Shown one piece after another: positions 60,548-64,000 of a DNA stretch of 64,000 nt. The position numbers and the translations under genes are program-made. Under the pieces are notes generated by a model. It saw only the letters and a list, made by a program, of their open reading frames with translations, ran no database searches and had not been told where the DNA came from. Source of the DNA: Spongiivirga sp046524175 (lineage in GTDB: Bacteria > Bacteroidota > Bacteroidia > Flavobacteriales > Flavobacteriaceae); the NCBI RefSeq assembly GCF_046524175.1, contig NZ_JBEFZF010000004.1, positions 310,001-374,000 of the forward strand, written 5' to 3'. Position 1 is the first letter of the stretch. Every line of letters begins with the position of its first letter.

Positions 60548-62971
60548 CTAGCGTTTTAAGCTAAAATGCCCTTTTAAGTTACGACCATCTTCCAAAGTAA
60601 TAGAAAACCAATAATCAGATGCTGGCAGAAATTGACCATTAAAGGTGCCATCCCAACCTGTGGCAAGTGGGCTCATTTGTTTTAACAGTTTTCCCATTCG
60701 GTTATAAATATAGATAACACTATTGGGTTGAAATTGTTCATTAACCCCGAGCATTTGCCAGGTATCATTATAGCCATCGCCATTTGGCGTAAAGAATTTG
60801 GGGAAACCGATCACCGATATTTGTTGATCGACGGTACCGCATCCATTTTTATCACGAACAAAAACATCATGAAAACCTGCGGAAACGTTATTAAAGGCGT
60901 TACTGTCCTGATAAGGACCGTTTGGAGTGTCTAACGCGTACTCATAAATGCCTTCTCCTGATACGGTTACTATTACTGTATTGTTGGTGGTACCATCATT
61001 GATTTCTATATTGGTAAAGGAAGCAATATTAGATTCATTGACCTGAAAAGTCTCTGTTTTTTGACACTGCACACCGTTTTGAGTTTCAAAAACAGTTAGC
61101 GAATAGGTTCCGCCAGAATCTATGCTAAACGTTTGATTCGTACCTAAAACAGTTGGGCTACCGTCTTGACGCCATTCATAAGCTTCGAAAATGCCACCAT
61201 TGACAACTAATGGGTCATCAGGCAAAGAATTAAGACATACTTGATAAGTTTCTTGTAAAATAGGATCGGGAAGCTCATTAACAATTAATGCTACGGCTTC
61301 GATACCTTGGCAGTTTTGCATACCGCCCTCAGCGCGAACCCACACCGTTGTTTGTTGGGTAATAAGATCATCAGGAAGTTCATTTTGTTCAAACTCGGCA
61401 TCGGCCAGCGTGGGGTAGAAGGCTAATGAAATATTAGCAGCTAAACCAAAATTAGTTCGTATTTGGTTTTTCTTTTCACTAAGATCAAAAGTGGCATTAT
61501 TATCTAAAGGTACGCCATCACTATCCTCGCAACTAATCATAGGTGATATTGCGCCTAAATTTGCACCTACCGCATTAATGAATAAATTGGTAACGCTACT
61601 ACAATTTTCTGGAGTGGTGACCACTACAAAGATCTCTTGACCTAAAGTATTGTTTTGATATGGTGCGTTTGCATCAATAGCATTTCTTGCTAAAGAGGCG
61701 TCCGCATTCGTTTCGTAAAAGCTTAACGTATAATTTGTGCCTACAGCCACTAGATCGTAAGCTTGATTCAAATTAAAATTACCAATACCATCATTATCGT
61801 TGTCACATTGTTCAAGAGTATTCCCACTTAAAATTTCAGGGGGGGTGTTGACTTCAATGTCAAAAGAAGTTGTTGAAAAACAATCGGGATTTCCATTTTC
61901 TTGCAAACGAATGAAAATGGTTTCAATTGCGCTGGTGTTTGTGTAATTTGTAGACAGACGATCGATATCGTTCTCTGCATTTTCTAAGCTAGCATGATAG
62001 GTAATCGTATAATCAGTATCAAGTAAGGTGCCCAATACAGTGCTGTTTACTTGAGAAAGATCTGTTGTTACAATCGCATCGAAATTATCATCGCAAATGC
62101 GTAGAATATCGGGTTGCTCAATTGGAGGATTCGCAATTCTTAATTGAAAATCTGTAACATTAAAACAATCACCACTATTTTCTTGTACACGTGCATAAAT
62201 CTGTTGTGATGGGCCAGAAAAACTGTAGTTAGATACTATTGGATTGATGCCTTCAGTAGCATCAGCGATAGATTCATGATAGGTGAGATTCAAGTTTGTT
62301 TGCCCATCGAGAATGGTAGCGTTTAATGTCGAAAGATCAAATGATGTTGGACTTGTACGCGTACATATCTCCTGATCCCCCGGATTCTCTATTCTCGGTG
62401 GTTCTGCTAACTCATTTACATCGCCGTTAGTAGCAGATCCTACCCACTCTAATTCAAACGGACTTTGTCCAATAGGGCGATCTATCACGATAAAATATGA
62501 TTCGCCTGCTTGCACGTCAAGCCAGTTAACAAAGCTATCACCATCTTGGCCGGGACCTTCAGAAGTATCTGGTAAACCCTCGATCATTCCAGTTCTATTA
62601 TCTCCCTGTCCAGCGGCTTGTGGGTTGGTTGTGGAGCATCGTATAGCTTGACCTAGATTACCACACGTGGCATTAGGTCCATAGATAAAAAAATCATAAT
62701 CAATAACGATATCATTACTTGTGGGAGTTAAAATAAACCCCAAGTTCCCATCAGCAATTACATTTACTCGAAGCCATAAACTATTATTTTCTTGGCTGCT
62801 GCATGTATTTGTACCATTTAGTTCCTGTGTGCCAACACCATCCGCGTTGGAATTGATGGTACCACTACCGCACACTACGATCGCATTTACACAATCATTA
62901 GGTGCCTGCCCAAAGACTGAATACGTCAAGAGAAATAATGGCAGGATAAAAAAAAGTCTTTTAATTGACAA
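60548..62971 (-). CDS. Large exported protein with T9SS type B (gliding-associated) C-terminal sorting domain
   Basis: 807 residues. Signal peptide about 1-21 (ending VFGQ). Residues 30-190 form a beta-sandwich with conserved cysteines (CVNAIVVCGSG). Three to four modules of about 85 residues follow, each with a pattern of CxxxFDLSxxNxxxxxxxxxxxxYHxSxxDA and IFVRxQENxxxxCF, then CHU-like loops. The last 90 residues begin FFTPNGDGYNDTW and end GHFSLKR, the type B sorting domain that directs export through the type IX system and attachment through PorV/SprF-type partners. A surface adhesin role is likely but not shown. Confidence 0.93.
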   Translation of the reverse strand: MSIKRLFFILPLFLLTYSVFGQAPNDCVNAIVVCGSGTINSNADGVGTQELNGTNTCSSQENNSLWLRVNVIADGNLGFILTPTSNDIVIDYDFFIYGPNATCGNLGQAIRCSTTNPQAAGQGDNRTGMIEGLPDTSEGPGQDGDSFVNWLDVQAGESYFIVIDRPIGQSPFELEWVGSATNGDVNELAEPPRIENPGDQEICTRTSPTSFDLSTLNATILDGQTNLNLTYHESIADATEGINPIVSNYSFSGPSQQIYARVQENSGDCFNVTDFQLRIANPPIEQPDILRICDDNFDAIVTTDLSQVNSTVLGTLLDTDYTITYHASLENAENDIDRLSTNYTNTSAIETIFIRLQENGNPDCFSTTSFDIEVNTPPEILSGNTLEQCDNDNDGIGNFNLNQAYDLVAVGTNYTLSFYETNADASLARNAIDANAPYQNNTLGQEIFVVVTTPENCSSVTNLFINAVGANLGAISPMISCEDSDGVPLDNNATFDLSEKKNQIRTNFGLAANISLAFYPTLADAEFEQNELPDDLITQQTTVWVRAEGGMQNCQGIEAVALIVNELPDPILQETYQVCLNSLPDDPLVVNGGIFEAYEWRQDGSPTVLGTNQTFSIDSGGTYSLTVFETQNGVQCQKTETFQVNESNIASFTNIEINDGTTNNTVIVTVSGEGIYEYALDTPNGPYQDSNAFNNVSAGFHDVFVRDKNGCGTVDQQISVIGFPKFFTPNGDGYNDTWQMLGVNEQFQPNSVIYIYNRMGKLLKQMSPLATGWDGTFNGQFLPASDYWFSITLEDGRNLKGHFSLKR

Positions 62972-63062
62972 AACTACGTGGTTAACAAGTTTGAATTAAC
63001 ATAACCAGGAGTAGAAAAGGGTGCACTAATATACTAATTTTCGCGACTGATCTTTACCCTCT

Positions 63063-63647
63063 TCAGGGAGTTTTAGGAAACGAATAATGCCCAATAATTG
63101 TAAAGTCAAACAGACAATCATCTAGTACTTGACCAGCTCCTATGTTATGACTAATCAAATACCTTTTGTTGTCTTTACTCCTTTTGTGTACTACAACACC
63201 AATATGGGTAAGGCCATTTTCTAAACGCCAGGCTACAATATCTCCTGGTGCATAATCGGTAGCATTTTCACTCATTTTTTTAGTAGTGCCAAACCGCTTG
63301 AAATAGGTCATTAGGTTGGGTACCCTACGATGGTCAATATTGGTGTCGGTTTTGCTGAGTCCCCATATTTTGGGGTATAAATGAAAGTTAGCTTTCATGT
63401 CTTGATGCACTAATTCTTGTAAATCGATTTCTAAGGTGCGGTATGCTCGAACTATGACATCCGTACAAACGCCTTTATCCGCAGGTATATCTCCGTTGGG
63501 ATAAGGTATCGAAAAATAAGACCCGTCATAGGTAACCTCATTTTCAGTTAACGCGATAGCGGCGTTGGAAAGCTTTCTTCCAAAATCCTGCTGCCCTATT
63601 ATGGTGGAAGAAACAAAACATAGTAGAGCAAGCAGTTTAAGTTTCAT
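63063..63647 (-). CDS. DUF1287 family exported protein (NlpC/P60-like)
   Basis: 194 residues with a signal peptide (about 1-18, ending TIIGQ). DKGVCTDVIVRAYR holds the probable nucleophilic Cys, and LTHIGVVVHKRS and LISHNIGAG supply histidines, the DUF1287 pattern related to cysteine peptidases that act on cell-wall peptides. No activity has been established that I know of. Lies 3 nt upstream of the carboxypeptidase gene on the same strand, so both probably belong to one operon of exported hydrolases. Confidence 0.82.
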   Translation of the reverse strand: MKLKLLALLCFVSSTIIGQQDFGRKLSNAAIALTENEVTYDGSYFSIPYPNGDIPADKGVCTDVIVRAYRTLEIDLQELVHQDMKANFHLYPKIWGLSKTDTNIDHRRVPNLMTYFKRFGTTKKMSENATDYAPGDIVAWRLENGLTHIGVVVHKRSKDNKRYLISHNIGAGQVLDDCLFDFTIIGHYSFPKTP

Positions 63648-63650
63648 ACA

Positions 63651-64000
63651 TTATCTTTTATTAGTCAAGAAAACGGCATTGCTTATAAAAAGCTTACCAT
63701 TTTCCCAAAAAGCTCTAAAAAGAGGATTGTCAACAAAGTATACAACACTACCTCTTCCCATTCGTTCTTCGCCAAAAACCAAGCTATTTGATTGCTTTTT
63801 AGCAGCATTGCTTCCGACAAAACCTGAAACAGGCTTGGCGTTATCACCTAAATAAACTGCATTACCTCCATTGTTGAATAATTGATACGAACTTGAGCCT
63901 AGTTTTAAAGTATGATAGTGTGAAGGATATCCGTAAGCTAGAGGGTGGGTATTATCAACCTTAGCTTTATAAATACTCCCCGTAATTAACTCTTTAATAT
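63651..64000 (-). CDS. M14-type zinc carboxypeptidase, C-terminal part (start outside window)
   Basis: The frame is open to the window end; the last 116 codons are visible and stop at 63651-63653. The segment has a glutamine amidotransferase/DJ-1-like layout (DNTHPLAYGYPSHYHTLKLG, GSNAAKKQSNSLVFGEERMG) and ends GSVVYFVDNPLFRAFWENG and KLFISNAVFL. That ending is typical of the C-terminal domain of long M14 carboxypeptidases in Bacteroidota. The catalytic domain lies beyond the window, so the call rests on the tail alone. It starts upstream of, and is read towards, 63651 after the DUF1287 gene region on the same strand. Confidence 0.65.
   Translation of the reverse strand, partial: IKELITGSIYKAKVDNTHPLAYGYPSHYHTLKLGSSSYQLFNNGGNAVYLGDNAKPVSGFVGSNAAKKQSNSLVFGEERMGRGSVVYFVDNPLFRAFWENGKLFISNAVFLTNKR

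Noticed and set aside
1..64000. CRISPR arrays, insertion sequences, prophage genes and rRNA operons
   Set aside because: I looked for regularly spaced repeats, transposase or integrase motifs, phage structural genes and rRNA sequence and saw none.

Overview
This 64 kb window is chromosomal DNA of a member of the Flavobacteriaceae (Bacteroidota), probably a free-living or marine polysaccharide degrader. The evidence is a T9SS type B sorting domain protein, a fused CcoN-CcoO oxidase subunit, DUF4295, DUF3667 and BT_3928-type proteins, the rpmB-rpmG-DUF4295-ftsY order, AT-rich DNA, and repeated use of the Bacteroidota -7 promoter element TAnnTTTG. I cannot name a species from sequence alone.

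Layout. 0-16 kb is mostly housekeeping: the tail of cinA, rpmB-rpmG-DUF4295-ftsY, a 1-Cys peroxiredoxin behind a perfect inverted-repeat operator, a YfiT-type metalloprotein, a phosphodiesterase, truA and an MsbA-like ABC exporter, two DUF3667 proteins with the diadenylate cyclase cdaA, folP, DUF1599, a DoxX/BT_3928 protein fused to DUF6624, an orphan OppB-like permease, tpiA, prmA and clpS. 16.4-20.3 kb is a sulfane-sulfur (persulfide/thiosulfate) operon: a cysteine-bearing Crp/Fnr regulator, two YeeE/YedE halves, a TauE/SafE exporter and an MBL-rhodanese persulfide dioxygenase. 20.4-21.2 kb holds tRNA-Arg(ACG), a broken tandem copy of that tRNA with a palindrome in its D-loop, and an unexplained stretch with a strong hairpin.

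21.2-30.3 kb is accessory: an alpha/beta hydrolase with a cysteine nucleophile, a Rossmann-fold protein, a bestrophin and an AraC regulator, then a cluster of exported proteins (outer-membrane barrel, S41 protease lipoprotein, TPR-HExxH protein, TIKI/TraB-like protein) beside a membrane-anchored AraC regulator. 30.5-43.6 kb is carbohydrate use: AraC, GH130_1 phosphorylase and MFS transporter; a phytanoyl-CoA dioxygenase-like enzyme; and an Na+/sugar symporter-xylA-xylB-GH3 (PA14)-GH5 run with no SusC/SusD pair. 44.0-55.4 kb is the microaerobic respiration block: hemN, the cbb3 oxidase genes ccoS-NO-Q-P-G-H with a TauE-like maturation protein, the copper ATPase ccoI with a small unknown gene, and hpf. 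The last 9 kb holds a membrane-bound class III nucleotide cyclase, another TauE/SafE protein, a large zinc metalloprotease, a gliding-type adhesin-like protein, a DUF1287 protein and the end of an M14 carboxypeptidase.

The strongest new observation is regulatory. Six promoters (two in the sulfur operon; hemN, ccoS, ccoI and hpf in the respiration block) carry a Crp/Fnr-type palindrome with core TGAyA whose centre lies exactly 33 nt upstream of the centre of a TAnnTTTG-like -7 box. This is the geometry of class II activation near -40. The outer half-site bases differ: TGTGA in the sulfur operon and GATGA/AATGA in the respiration genes. Two Crp/Fnr regulators of different specificity would explain this; one of them is encoded in the window.
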